From Cordylochernes scorpioides (Eukaryota > Arthropoda > Arachnida > Pseudoscorpiones > Chernetidae), in assembly GCA_030710605.1 (NCBI GenBank), contig CP092877.1, positions 44,314,406 through 44,378,405 on the forward strand: 64,000 bases of DNA, given 5' to 3'. A model generated the notes under the pieces. That model saw only the letters and a list, made by a program, of their open reading frames with translations. It ran no database searches and was not told the DNA's origin. A program made the translations under genes and the position numbers. Positions within the stretch are counted from its first letter, which is position 1. Every line of letters starts with the position of its first letter. Shown one piece after another: positions 1 to 9,508 of the stretch.

Positions 1-553
1 AAGGCGTAAGATTCTTTTTGATATTAAACAATTTCTACTGCCCTTACTGCAATGGAAAAATTAATTTATATTGTCGCTGAGATAAATAAAGCAAGGGCAA
101 ATTTGGGAATAATTAATTTATTATAAGGGGCATTTATAGGGAGAGAGTACAACTTACCCCAAGTTAAAGATAATCCTAATGAACGGCGTCAGCCACCGTC
201 CCCTTATTTACAGATCAGCTTCCGAGAACCCCTCACACCTGTGGTCCCTTCCGGGGTCCAGGGATGATTGACAGGTGTCCCATTTGGATGGAGCTTCTTG
301 ACAATATATTTATAATTGTATGTAATTCTACTGTCCTTAAAGCTTATGTCCATAGTTCATCTAAAATACCCATTCCAAGAGTCTAGCAACAGTGTCACTA
401 TAAAAGGAAGTTCCAAAAATGCAATATAACAGTGGTATAGTAGATTAAACTGGCTAAACCGCTGGGAGGGTTCACCACTGATGAGCCAGGCCCTCCCATT
501 AATTTTTCCATCGAAGTAGAAATTGTTTAATATCAAAAAGAATCTTACGCCTT
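1..553. mobile_element. Inverted-repeat non-autonomous DNA transposon or foldback element
   Basis: Bases 1-39 are the near-perfect reverse complement of 515-553 (arm begins AAGGCGTAAGATTC). The similarity continues inward to a GGAAAAATTAAT block at about 54-65 and 497-508, with a small indel. No transposase is visible between the arms. The left arm starts at base 1, so the element may extend outside the window and target duplications cannot be read. A miniature foldback at 15390-15482 shares the inner block (attgcagtaaggacagtagaa), so this is a family. Superfamily not assigned. Confidence 0.6.
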
Positions 554-556
554 TAA

Positions 557-900
557 AATAATTTTGAATATGAATTTTTATTATCGAACTTTATATTATA
601 GCATAGTGTATTTGTATTATGTTAATTTACATAAGTTTCAGACTTTGATAGGCATTGATTGGTTTGTATTGTAATTGCTATATAAACTCGTGTATTTGAG
701 AGTAGGACACTGTTCATTGGTACCGAAGAATACAACTTTTTTCTACTTCCCTCTTCGTCAACTATTTTTTTAACGGGACAATATTGTTAAGATTTTCGAA
801 GCATGAGGTGTTTTTTGGTCCTCACATGTCTGAGGGGAAACTTTTCGGATTGTAATCCTAATACATACTCAGTCATTTGGTACTTTCCCTGTTAGATGGT
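557..900. other. AT-rich stretch, nothing recognised
   Basis: No open frame, RNA gene or repeat pairing was found here. The following stretch 1600-1885 is likewise non-coding and AT-rich with no structure I can name. Confidence 0.4.
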
Positions 901-922
901 GGTATCTTGTCAATGGAACAGA

Positions 923-1126
923 TCAGATCGGTCCATGCACCCTGATCACAATACCGGCTAACTGAGGTGCCTTGTCCGTATGGGTGTCATCTTCTGGATT
1001 GATGTTTGCCATATAGAGGGCTGCAAGGATGGCCGGGCAACTGTATATATAGTCCGGAGTGAGTTGGGTGTTGTAACAGTTATTACAGTTCCTGTAGGAT
1101 CTAGTTATCTCTGGGTTTATCTTCAT
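923..1126 (-). pseudogene. LINE ORF2 C-terminal fragment (first copy)
   Basis: Minus-strand reading of about 67 codons containing a Cys-rich block (RNCNNCYN), the motif LTPDYIYSCPAILAAL and a C-terminus ending VHGPI. This arrangement (C-x2-C, LTP.HIF.CPA, then a short helical tail) is the typical end of non-LTR retrotransposon ORF2 proteins of the Jockey/R1 type common in arthropods. Only the last part of the ORF remains, without reverse transcriptase, so it is a 5'-truncated remnant. Clade assignment is an inference. Confidence 0.5.
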
Positions 1127-1391
1127 TCCTTTAAAATGTCCTGTTCTGATTCTTGAAATTGTTGTTAATTCTCTGTTATTGTTGAGGTCACATATGGGTC
1201 CCTGTTAGATACATTTGGCTAATGAATTGAATCCAAGTGAGGTCAAGTAAAATACAAAGGAAGTGTAACATTCAAATAAATTAAAATCCAAGTAACACCC
1301 AAGAGAAATTCAAATATTGAAAAATCCAAGTAGATTAAAAGTTGACTAAAATCAAATTTCAAGTTGTTGTCGCCGTGTCCAAAGAAGAGCC

Positions 1392-1560
1392 TCAGATGTT
1401 TCCATGCATCTCTATCACAGCAGTCGCAATGTTCTCTATCTTGGGTGTGTGAAGCTGCTGCTCTGGGTCTATGTCAATTTTCTGCAAGGCTACGACCATT
1501 GCTGGGCATGAGAATATGTGGGTAGGTGTTAGTTCCACACTAAGTTCTTGTACCATCTGG
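1392..1560 (-). pseudogene. LINE ORF2 C-terminal fragment (second copy)
   Basis: Minus-strand reading with LTPTHIFSCPAMVVAL followed by a tail ending AVIEMHGNI and a TGA stop at 1392-1394. It aligns with the fragment at 923-1126 but is clearly diverged, so it is a second truncated insertion of a related LINE. The sequence between them (1140-1390) is AT-rich with short repeated phrases (atccaagt, attcaaat) and looks like LINE 3' UTR or debris. Confidence 0.5.
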
Positions 1561-1894
1561 ATGTATTGTCATTCCTTTGTAGTGTTTTGCTCCGAATCTT
1601 GTTATTGCTAAATTTGAAGTAGCATTCTCATATAAAGTAATATCCAATTCAAATAGAAGTAAAATCCAATTTGATACTAAAACTTGTACTCTCCAGCCAT
1701 TTTATCTATGTCCCCCTAAGACCGGTCTTACAGTACCTAAATGTCTCTGTCCCCATAGTGGACACTCAAGACAGTTTTACAATCTCTGAGAGGTTTGTTC
1801 CAATTCAAGACACAAGCATGTGCCCCAATAATAATAATTTTTATTAAACCCTTTGAATATCCTTAGTCCTGAAATGTTTTTTTAATTATTATCC

Positions 1895-2290
1895 CTAGTA
1901 TACATGGTACAGGCCATGATAATCATGGTGGGTAGAAGTTGGTGACTGCTTTTACTGTAAGTGCACCACATGTCTACACAGGTGAAAAGCATTTAGACTT
2001 TTGCACTTACAAATATGCCAGAGACCCATTTGGTTACTTGCACTCGCTGGTGGAGTTGGACTTTTGCAAGAATCGGGGGCCATTGAAACAAATTTTTACT
2101 TCGGAAAAAAAAGTTCCCAATGCAGGATTCAATCCTGGGTCATGGTAATCCAACACTGTTTATACCAAGCAAGAATCAGGAGCCTTTGGAGAATTTTTTT
2201 TTATTATTTAGAAATAAGTGCCCAATGCGCAGGATTTGATCTCGGATCGTAGCGGTCGAAAACAAATGATTTAGACCATCCTTCCACCGA
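1895..2290 (-). mobile_element. tRNA-derived SINE, dimer-like copy
   Basis: Shares the SINE body seen at 7461-7794 (pieces such as ggccatgataatcatggtggg, gcaccacatgtctacaca and gttggacttttgcaagaatcgg), with the tRNA-like head at the right end, so the element reads on the minus strand. Two head-like segments occur (around 2110-2150 and 2215-2285), suggesting one SINE inserted into or partly duplicated by another. Target duplications are not convincing. Confidence 0.65.
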
Positions 2291-2363
2291 CCCTCATGGA
2301 ATGTATTGCCTTGCAATGTCAGATGAGGTTTTAACCAACTGTGGAGGAGTTGGGATGTAAATG

Positions 2364-2604
2364 TGTTGGAAAAAGTAACGTCGCACGTCGGCTGTTGTCA
2401 TGGCAACGGCCACATACCCCAGACATCACGTGACCTGGCACCACGCCACGCCGGCTGTACCTGTATATAGGTTTCAGTTTTGCCTGTTGTTTTGCCCCAC
2501 TACGCTTGCTTTTGTTTAACTCTCTTTGTTACTTGTCATCTTAATATAATATAATCGATAATTAAACAATCTTTTCTGAGATCCCAGCCTCTGATTTTCT
2601 TACA
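2364..2604 (+). repeat. 5' LTR of Copia-1
   Basis: 241 bp. Paired with 6118-6354 with a few substitutions and a 4-bp indel near the TCTTTGTTAC segment. Contains TATATAGG and a GC-rich segment with CACGTG-like sequence. Confidence 0.92.
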
Positions 2605-2620
2605 TGGTAGCAGAGCGTGG
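2605..2620 (+). other. Primer-binding site of Copia-1
   Basis: TGGTAGCAGAG directly follows the LTR and is complementary to the CTCTGCTACCA end of initiator Met tRNA; the match weakens after 11 bases. Confidence 0.7.
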
Positions 2621-2673
2621 TTGGTATCAAATATTTTTGTTTATCTAAGCTGAAATCCATTTGCTTGCTCAAG

Positions 2674-3288
2674 ATGACAACTGAACTTCCACAAATTCAA
2701 AAATTTGACGGCGATAATTTTCATCTATGGAAATTTCAAATGAAGATTATTCTAGAAGCAAAAGATCTTCTCAGTATAACTGATGGCTCTGAAGTAAAAC
2801 CTGAAATAGAGGATATTGCAAAATTCTCTAACTGGAAAAAGAAAGATGCAAAATCCAAAATGCTGATCACTACTGCTCTAGAGTTTAAATATCTTCAACA
2901 GATTGTTAATTGCCAGACTTCAGCAGAAATGTGGAAGAAATTATCAACAATATATGAACTGAAATCTGAAACAAACAAATATTTGCTGCAACAAAGATTT
3001 TTCGAATATAAAATGAATCCAAATGATAACATTGCTACTCACATTTTCAAAGTTGAAACTCTGGCACAACAAATGAAAGATCTAGGTGAGCCAATCTCTG
3101 ATGTTGCCCTAATTACAAAGATAATTTGCAGCTTGCCTGATAAATACAAGAATTTCATAACAGCGTGGGATTCAGTTTCATCAGAAGAAAATACTTTAGA
3201 AAACTTGACGGCAAGATTACTGAAAGAAGAAAGCTTACAGGATCACATTGGGATTCTTCAGGAAATTTTAAACCAGATAATGCCTTGA
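2674..3288 (+). CDS. Copia-1 gag (UBN2-type), without its zinc knuckle
   Basis: Starts at the ATG at 2674 (MTTELPQIQKFDGDN); the frame is open a little upstream, but this ATG matches the start of related copia Gags. It carries the hallmark pattern FDGDNFHLWKFQMK, then the helical gag_pre-integrase/UBN2 region with TSAEMWKKLSTIYE and LPDKYKNFITAW. In complete copia proteins this continues into a CCHC knuckle. Here the frame instead ends at 3288, and the knuckle lies in the -1 frame, so a frameshift around 3230-3290 separates it. The protein would assemble the virus-like particle in the cytoplasm. Confidence 0.8.
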   Translation: MTTELPQIQKFDGDNFHLWKFQMKIILEAKDLLSITDGSEVKPEIEDIAKFSNWKKKDAKSKMLITTALEFKYLQQIVNCQTSAEMWKKLSTIYELKSETNKYLLQQRFFEYKMNPNDNIATHIFKVETLAQQMKDLGEPISDVALITKIICSLPDKYKNFITAWDSVSSEENTLENLTARLLKEESLQDHIGILQEILNQIMP

Positions 3289-3289
3289 T

Positions 3290-5894
3290 GACTTTTTCAA
3301 AGTTCAACAGAAATTCAACAGCTTCCAACAAACAGCAGCATCAACAATCCATTAAAGATAAAAAGAAGAACACACACTGTGGTTATTGCAAGAAGAAAGG
3401 ACATTGGTGGAAAGAATGCTATAAAAGAAAGGAAGAACAAAAAGGACAACAGCCAAGTTCTTCAGCCAGAGATGATAGCTGTGCTTTTTCAGCTGAGACA
3501 AGTGCCTTCCTCGCTGAAACAAAGGATTCCTGGATTGCAGATTCTGGAGCAACGGATCACATGACTTTCAGAAGAGAATGGTTCTCTACGTTCGAAGAAA
3601 TACCAGAAGGTGTTCATCCTGTGTGCCTTGGAGATGGAAAGAAGATCTATGCAAAAGGTAAGGGAAATATTGATATTCTCTCTTATGTTGATAGTCAGAA
3701 AATTAATGCAACTCTTTTGGATGTTCTCTATATACCTGAATTGGAGACCAATCTTTTTTCAATATCTACTGCAACAAAACATGATTTGACGCTTATTTGT
3801 AAAGGAAATCAGATAAAATTGACAAAAAATTCTAAAGTGCTAGTTACTGGAATAAAGGACAATTCAAATCTTTATAGAATTTTTATTAAAGCAAAGCAAT
3901 CTTCACAAACTCATGTTGCTCAGTTAAGTCTAGATATATGGCATCAAAGAATGGGTCATGTAAATCCTATAAAATTAACCCAAATGTTTGAAAATAATGT
4001 TTTTGAAGAAGACATTAAAATTAGAGAAAAGCCTGATTCTTTACTATGTGAAGCGTGCATCTATGGAAAACAAAATAGAAATGTTTTTCACGCGTCAACA
4101 AGTCCAAATTCGACCTATCCAGGAGAGCTGATCTATTCAGATGTTTGTGGACCAATGAGTAAAAGATCACCAGGTGGATCATTATATTTTGTATCATTCA
4201 AGGATGATTTTTCAAGATTTAGAGTGGCCTACTTCATTAGGCATAAATCAGATGTACTTGAAAAATTTAAAGAATTTGTAAAAAGAGTTAGGACTGAAAC
4301 TGGAAATAAAATAAAAAGATTCAGAACAGATAATGGCACAGAATTCTTAAATAAGAATTTTTCTGATTATCTAAAATCTCTAGGAATTGTTCATGAACTC
4401 ACTGCTCCATATACCCCAGAACAGAATGGAATTTCTGAAAGAGATAACAGAACAATAGTTGAATCAGCTAGATGCTTGTTACATGGAAGAAAAATGCCGC
4501 TTGAACTGTGGGCTGAAGCCGTAAACACAGCAGTCTATCTCTTAAATAGATGTACTACTAAAGTATTGGGAAATTCTACACCTTATGAAATATGGTACAA
4601 GAGAAAACCCTCCATCTTACATTTGAAAACCTTTGGATGTAACGCTTATGTGCATATACCAAAAGATAACAGAAAGAAATTAGACAGAAAGAGTATTCGT
4701 ACATTTTTTGTTGGATATACTGAAACTAACAAAAATTATAGAATGTGGGATCCTATTGCTAGAAAAATTATCATAAGCAGAGATGTAATATTTACTGAAG
4801 CTAATACATCAGAAAATATTCAGGATAACCAACAAGAGCAGGTAACTATATATAGTGAAGAAAGTGTTGATAGCACAAATACCAGTTCCAAGCCAGAAGA
4901 ATCATGTCGATACCCTCTCGGGAATAGAATCAGAGAAAAGGAACAATCATCAACCCACTGTACAAAAGCTATTTCATATGCTTGTTATGTCCATGACCAA
5001 GAACCATTGAACTATGAAGATGCAATTGTAGGACAAAACTCAAAAAAGTGGAAACTAGCTATGGACGATGAATTCAATTCCTTGATGAAAAATCAAACAT
5101 GGACGTATGTGACACTACCATCAGACAGAAAAGCTATCGCATGCAAATGGGTATACAAAATAAAGCAAAATGCAGATGGATCAAATAAAATGTTTAAGGC
5201 TAGACTAGTTGCGAAAGGTTATTCACAAAAATCAGGACTTGATTATGGTGAAACTTTTTCTCCAGTAGTAAAATTCGATTCAATTAGAACAATCTTATCA
5301 CTTTGTGCATCACTTGATATGGAAATGATTCAGTTAGATGTAAAATCTGTACCTTCTGATCCTTACTCAAAACTAACAAAAGAGATGTGCCCAAAGGATG
5401 ATCAGGAAATTGAAGAAATGAACAAGATTCCATACAGACAGACAATTGGTAGTTTAATGTACCTCATGACTGGAACTAGACCTGATATTGCCTACGCAGT
5501 CAGCAGGGTTAGCCAATTTATGAACAACCCAGGACCTTCACATTGGACCGCAGTAAAGAAAATATTTGGATACTTAAAATCTACGAAAAACATCGGTATT
5601 TGTTTTGGTGGGAGTTCCTGCACTACAACTCTGATAGGTTTTTCCGATGCTGATTTTGCTGGAGACCTAGACACAAGAAAATCAACCACCGGATATGTGT
5701 TCATGTTGAATAATGGACCTATTTCTTGGTGCAGTCAAAAACAGAATTGTGTGTCTCTGTCAACAACAGAATCTGAATATATTGCGGCTTCCAAAGCAAC
5801 GAAAGAAGCAATTTGGCTGAGACAACTTCTACGCGAGCTACATCAAGAACAAGTAAAGCCTACAACATTTTTTGCGACAATCAAAGCTGCATAA
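3290..5894 (+). pseudogene. Copia-1 pol: knuckle, protease, integrase, truncated RT, RNase H
   Basis: One long frame (open from 3165) covers a zinc knuckle CGYCKKKGHWWKEC, aspartic protease DSWIADSGATDH, the integrase HHCC segment (WHQRMGHV ... CEACIYGKQ), the integrase core with SDVCGP, RTDNGTEF and NGISERDNR (D,D,E), and the RT start (CKWVYKIK ... FKARLVAKGYSQ ... SPVVKFDSIR). Immediately after MIQLDVK the sequence jumps to a region normally found well past the YVDD box, so roughly two hundred residues including the catalytic aspartates are missing without a frame break. The RNase H/C-terminal region (DADFAGDLDTRKSTTGYVF, STTESEYIA) follows. Confidence 0.85.
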
Positions 5895-6120
5895 GACTTG
5901 TTCACAACCCAGAATACCACAAAAGAACTAAACATATTGATATTTTGTATCACTTTATCAGAGATCATTTTCAAAACCATGCAATTGACCTTCTTTATGT
6001 CTGCTCCAATGATCAAGCTGCAGACATATTTACGAAAGCTCTACCTCCAGAAAGGTATAGAAGACTAAGAAGCCAACTTGGACTGTTTGAAACAACGGAG
6101 TGCACGTTAGGTGGGAGTGT
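5870..6120 (+). pseudogene. Copia-1 RNase H C-terminal tail in shifted frame
   Basis: After a frameshift at the run of six T near 5869 the conserved end of copia RNase H continues in another frame: CDNQSCIRLVHNPEYHKRTKHID, then ADIFTKALP, ending at the 3' LTR. A single-nucleotide indel in the homopolymer is the simplest explanation. Confidence 0.8.
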
Positions 6121-6354
6121 TGGAAAAAGTAACGTCGCACGTCGGCTGTTGCCATGGCAACGGCCACTTCCCCCAGACATCACGTGACCTGGCACCACGC
6201 CATGCCGGCTGTACCTGTATATAGGTTTCAGTTTTGCCTGTTGTTTTGCCCCACTACGCTTGCTTTTGTTTAACTCTGTTACTTGTCATCTTAATATAAT
6301 ATAATCGATAATTAAACAATCTTTTCTGAGATCCCAGCCTCTGATTTTTTTACA
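6118..6354 (+). repeat. 3' LTR of Copia-1
   Basis: 237 bp, same ends as the 5' LTR and followed by the AAATG target duplication. Confidence 0.92.
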
Positions 6355-6399
6355 AAATGGCTACTTGTATGTATACTCTACTCCTTTTTACAAAGTTAT

Positions 6400-6829
6400 A
6401 TACTTCCAATTGACACCAAAAATGTCTTTTTCTTAAATTGGGTTTTAAAAAGTTACAAATGTCATGTTTAATCATCAATATCTCCAATATGACAATTTAG
6501 ATTATAGCTACAAGAAAATAAGACCAAATCCAAATAAATTAATAGTGTGTGACGCTTCGGTAACACATGGCGCATGCCATCAACAACTGATAAGGTACAA
6601 TTTGGATTATAGATTAGAACTACAAGGTAATAAGTCCAAATCCAAATAAATAAATAGTGTGTGACATTTAAGTTTTAGTCTTTTGTCTGATGATGATAAC
6701 AATGCTGTTACGGAAACATCACACACTATTAATTTATTTGGAGCGGCCAACCAAAAGAAGCAAAGTCACACTGAGTTGTACTTCCTGGTCTTCAGACCAA
6801 CAGCAGGTGTTCCCCTCTTTCCGTCTCTA
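6400..6829. repeat. Dispersed repeat with 'aataagaccaaatccaaataaat' signature
   Basis: Contains two copies of a phrase meaning roughly 'caatttggattatag...aaggtaataagtccaaatccaaataaataaatagtgtgtgac', each followed or mirrored by a GGTAACA...TGTTACC hairpin near CTGAxGA and GAAAC/AAAAC. Related pieces lie at 8085-8200, 14850-14930, 16310-16375 and 18600-18690. The CTGATGA...GTTACGGAAAC order at about 6685-6715 is reminiscent of a decayed hammerhead, but stem I is not evident. Confidence 0.5.
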
Positions 6830-7050
6830 TGTACAGTATCAGCTCCTATGTCACATTGTGGTCTCCCATGAAGGTAAAATAATGTCCCATATTGGAGATA
6901 CAAGAAAATAAGACCTAATCCAAATGATGTCTAGAAATAAGCAACAACAACATCATTTGGATTAGGTCTTATTCTCTTGTATCTCCAATATGGAACATTA
7001 TTTTACCTTCAAGGAAGAACACAATGTGACATAGGAGCTGATACTGTACA
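6830..7050. repeat. Large near-perfect inverted repeat (foldback)
   Basis: 6830-6929 is the reverse complement of 6951-7050 with few differences, around a 21-bp spacer (tctagaaataagcaacaacaa). As RNA this would make a hairpin of about 100 bp. It begins and ends with TGTACAGTAT/ATACTGTACA and directly abuts the MITE at 7052. Confidence 0.85.
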
Positions 7051-7051
7051 T

Positions 7052-7312
7052 ATATCGTCGCTACAACTGCAAACTATCGAATGCGAAAAATTCAATTTTC
7101 AATTTGCATTGGGAACGGCACGTCTTATGGCAAATCGTCGAATCTCTAGCTTCATTAGGAACGCTGGAAAAACCTTTGACGATGTATTGAATGTGAAGGA
7201 TTTTTTACATTGGACAATGGGCTGATTTTGGGTTCACAACTATTGGAGTTTTATCTTCTCCTGAAAAGTACCGATTTTCAGATTCGATAATTTGCAGTTG
7301 TAGCGACGATAT
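7052..7312. mobile_element. MITE with 31-bp terminal inverted repeats
   Basis: 7052-7082 (atatcgtcgctacaactgca...) and 7282-7312 are inverted copies with one or two mismatches. No transposase inside. TA dinucleotides flank the ends, so a TA-target superfamily is possible but unproven. Confidence 0.7.
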
Positions 7313-7460
7313 AAGGAATCATAGAACCAAAAACAGGTTTGGGAACCATGTTTCCTGCAAGATGAGTTTCCAATTAAGGAATAGAGCTTCATCTATCTTA
7401 GAGCTGTCAGTTCTGACTTTGATTGCCCTTGGTTTGAGATCAGTTTTCATTTTCTTAGAT

Positions 7461-7794
7461 GGGGGTTGGTGGAAGGATGGTCTAAACCGTTGGTTTTCAA
7501 CTGCTACAACCCTGGTTCGATTCCCACCTTGGGCACTTTTTTTCTTATTAAAAAAAAAAATTTCTTCAATGGCCCCCGATTCTTGCAAAAGTCCAACCCC
7601 ACCAGGGATTGCAAGTAACCAAACAGGGCTTTGGCGCATTTGCAAGTGCAAAGTCTAACTGCTTTTCACATGTGTAGACATGTGGTGCACTTATAGTAAA
7701 AGCAGTCGCTTACTTCTATCCACTGATGATCATGGTCTGTACCATGATTATCATGGCCTGTACCACGTGTACTAGGGATAAGCAAAAAAAAAAA
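7461..7794 (+). mobile_element. tRNA-derived SINE, full length
   Basis: Bounded by 10-bp target duplications TTTCTTAGAT at 7451-7460 and 7795-7804. The head (7461-7535) is tRNA-like with an A-box-like TGGTGGAAGGA and a perfect B box GGTTCGATTCC, so transcription would be by RNA polymerase III. A T/A-rich linker and an unrelated body follow, ending in a palindromic module (accatgattatcatggcctgtaccacgtgtactag) and an A-rich tail. Other copies: 1895-2290, 11205-11510, 13492-13800 and 16563-16665. Confidence 0.9.
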
Positions 7795-8084
7795 TTTCTT
7801 AGATAAACTGTCAATTCCAAAGTTCTTGCATCAAATTAAAATTTAAGTGTAAAGATTACACGAATTCCATGAGTTCATGCTTCTCAAGCTGTTTTATGAT
7901 AAGCAGCAGCCTCTCCCAAAAATCCTGTTTAGTATATCTAATGCAGTCAAAATGTGTTCTGGAGCTGCAGATACCAAGCTACATTTTAGGTAAATTTAGG
8001 TCTTCTTCTTCTAAAACAAGGTCTGTTATCTTGTTTACACACTTGATAATAGTAACTATTTAAAACATGCTGTGGTAAAATTTC

Positions 8085-8350
8085 TCATTCAGTACTTTTG
8101 TCTGAAGATGGTAACAACACTGTTACCAAAACGTCACCCACTATTTATTTATTTGGATTTGGTCTTATTACCTTGTGTTTATAATCTATAATCCAAATTG
8201 TGCCTTATCAGTCTTCTTCTCTCTTATCTCCACTCAATCATATTAAGGTATCAAGCTTGTAAAGCTTGTTGATGGTGTCTGCCGGAGAAGAGTAGAGCTC
8301 ATCAATGGATGAGTCAATACAGTCAATAGTGTGTTTTGGGGTTGCAGGGT
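8085..8350. repeat. Two dispersed repeat fragments
   Basis: 8085-8200 belongs to the 'aataagaccaaatccaaat' family in reverse sense and holds a CTGAAGA, TGGTAACA...TGTTACCA hairpin, AAACGTC order. 8218-8350 (minus) matches 11020-11150 and 18975-19125 over more than 120 bp (caatcatattaaggtatcaagcttgtaaag... gatgagtcaatacagtcaata). Function unknown; probably short retroposon debris. 8361-8860 shows nothing further that I recognise. Confidence 0.55.
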
Positions 8351-8860
8351 AAATTTAGGTGAAAGGAATATGTACAACATCTGAACTTATCATCAGACCA
8401 AGTCTAAGACTACAGTCTGACTTTACCAAGACCTTTCTTTGATGGTTTCAGTTCCTTCCACTGCTTGACACCATACCACACCAATTTCACACACCAATTG
8501 TCTTCAGTAGACCTCCCCTATGATCCTTTTGTTCAGTTATAGCACTCATAATATACCACTCCTAGCTGGTCCCACCAAATATACAGCATAATGTACCATG
8601 AATATTAGGCTTGGCCATCGATTATGAGGCACGGCCAGGGTATCCACAGGTTGCTCAATGTTTTGGATTATTGTAATGGATCCACTTTTCATCAAAGAGC
8701 AGTTTTCATAACTAAAATTGTCATTTTTACCAAATATAGCTGGTCTTGAGTACCAAACTCTTATTCCTTTGGCCCAGTTACATCAAGAATATAACTATTT
8801 TAATAAAAGCTTGCAAGAGCATCCAATTAAAAAAACTGAACTAAAACAACAAAAAATATA

Positions 8861-9020
8861 CAGTTAAACCAGTCTATAGCGCCCCCTCTCTATAGCACCC
8901 TATTTTAAATACGTAGTACGATGCGATTTACATTAAAATCAACCTGTCTATAGCACCCCTTCTCTATAGCACCCTATTTTGGTGAGTCCCAAGAGGGGGC
9001 GTTCTAAACAGGTTTAACTG
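8861..9020. mobile_element. pogo/Tigger-like MITE
   Basis: Starts CAGTTAAACC and ends GGTTTAACTG with TA on both sides, the ends and target typical of pogo-type Tc1/mariner relatives. Inner sequence repeats tctatagcaccc(c)tctctatagcaccctatttt. No coding capacity. Confidence 0.75.
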
Positions 9021-9084
9021 TATCTTGTCAAATGATCATGATCAAAACAGTTACAAAACACAAAAACTTTCAGAGCCAAGAGAT

Positions 9085-9090
9085 TTTATT
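9085..9090 (-). terminator. Poly(A) signal of ODC
   Basis: AATAAA on the minus strand about 70 nt after the ODC stop codon. It is the first canonical hexamer downstream, so the 3' UTR would be short. The pogo MITE at 8861-9020 starts just beyond. Confidence 0.6.
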
Positions 9091-9157
9091 AAAAACAGGT
9101 CTGTATTGCCAAGAAAGATAAAAAAGGTAAATAGATTTGTATAAAAATAAAAGAAGG

Positions 9158-9508
9158 TTAGGCACAGACTTCAGTGGGCAGTGTGGGGAGATGCAGAGCC
9201 CCCTGTTGGGCAGTGGCAGCCAGGCTGGGGTCCACAAAGTCCAGGGTAGAGGACAGCCGAGTCCAGGCGGGCAGTTTCTCCAGGTACACCTTGATGGGGA
9301 GTGGCAGTACGAGGTGTAGAGCTGGCAGGTCAAAGCCGTTGAAACGGGAGGCCGCAGCGATGGTATAAGCTCCCATGTTCTCAAAGAGGATCCATTCCCC
9401 GATGTCCAGGTCCGGGAGCTCACACTTCTCCAAGATCCGGTCCATGCTATCGCAGGTTGGACCCCAGATACCGCTGTGATGAAGGGGACCTTCTTCCCCT
9501 CCGGCCTT
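9158..9508 (-). CDS. ODC1: ODC coding exon 7 (catalytic cysteine, stop)
   Basis: 351 nt including TAA at 9160-9158; acceptor TTTTCCAG. Encodes IWGPTCDSMDRI, WILFENMGAYTIAAAS and a non-conserved C-terminal tail ending EVCA. Confidence 0.96.
   Translation of the reverse strand, partial: KAGGEEGPLHHSGIWGPTCDSMDRILEKCELPDLDIGEWILFENMGAYTIAAASRFNGFDLPALHLVLPLPIKVYLEKLPAWTRLSSTLDFVDPSLAATAQQGALHLPTLPTEVCA

Larger units (their letters stand above)
2364..6354 (+). mobile_element. Copia-type LTR retrotransposon (Copia-1), complete ends, defective
   Basis: LTRs at 2364-2604 and 6118-6354 begin TGTTGGAAAA and end TTACA, with 5-bp target duplications AAATG at 2359-2363 and 6355-6359. A primer-binding site TGGTAGCAGAG begins directly after the 5' LTR and matches the 3' end of initiator methionine tRNA; a purine-rich GGTGGGAG precedes the 3' LTR. 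Domain order gag, protease, integrase, RT, RNase H is the Ty1/copia order. It cannot be autonomous: gag and pol are frameshifted, the catalytic half of RT is deleted near 5345, and a T-run indel at about 5869 breaks RNase H. Confidence 0.93.

Noticed and set aside
475-510. CTGATGA near 480 as a hammerhead core
   Set aside because: No GAAA follows and the surrounding bases do not form stems I and II.
7461-7535. Possible tRNA gene
   Set aside because: The B box is perfect, but the segment is the head of a SINE with several dispersed copies, and it does not give a proper acceptor stem.
8098-8140. CTGAAGA + GGTAACA/TGTTACC hairpin + AAACGTC as an active hammerhead
   Set aside because: The order is suggestive, but GAAA is changed to CAAA and no stem I pairing is visible; kept only as a repeat-family note.
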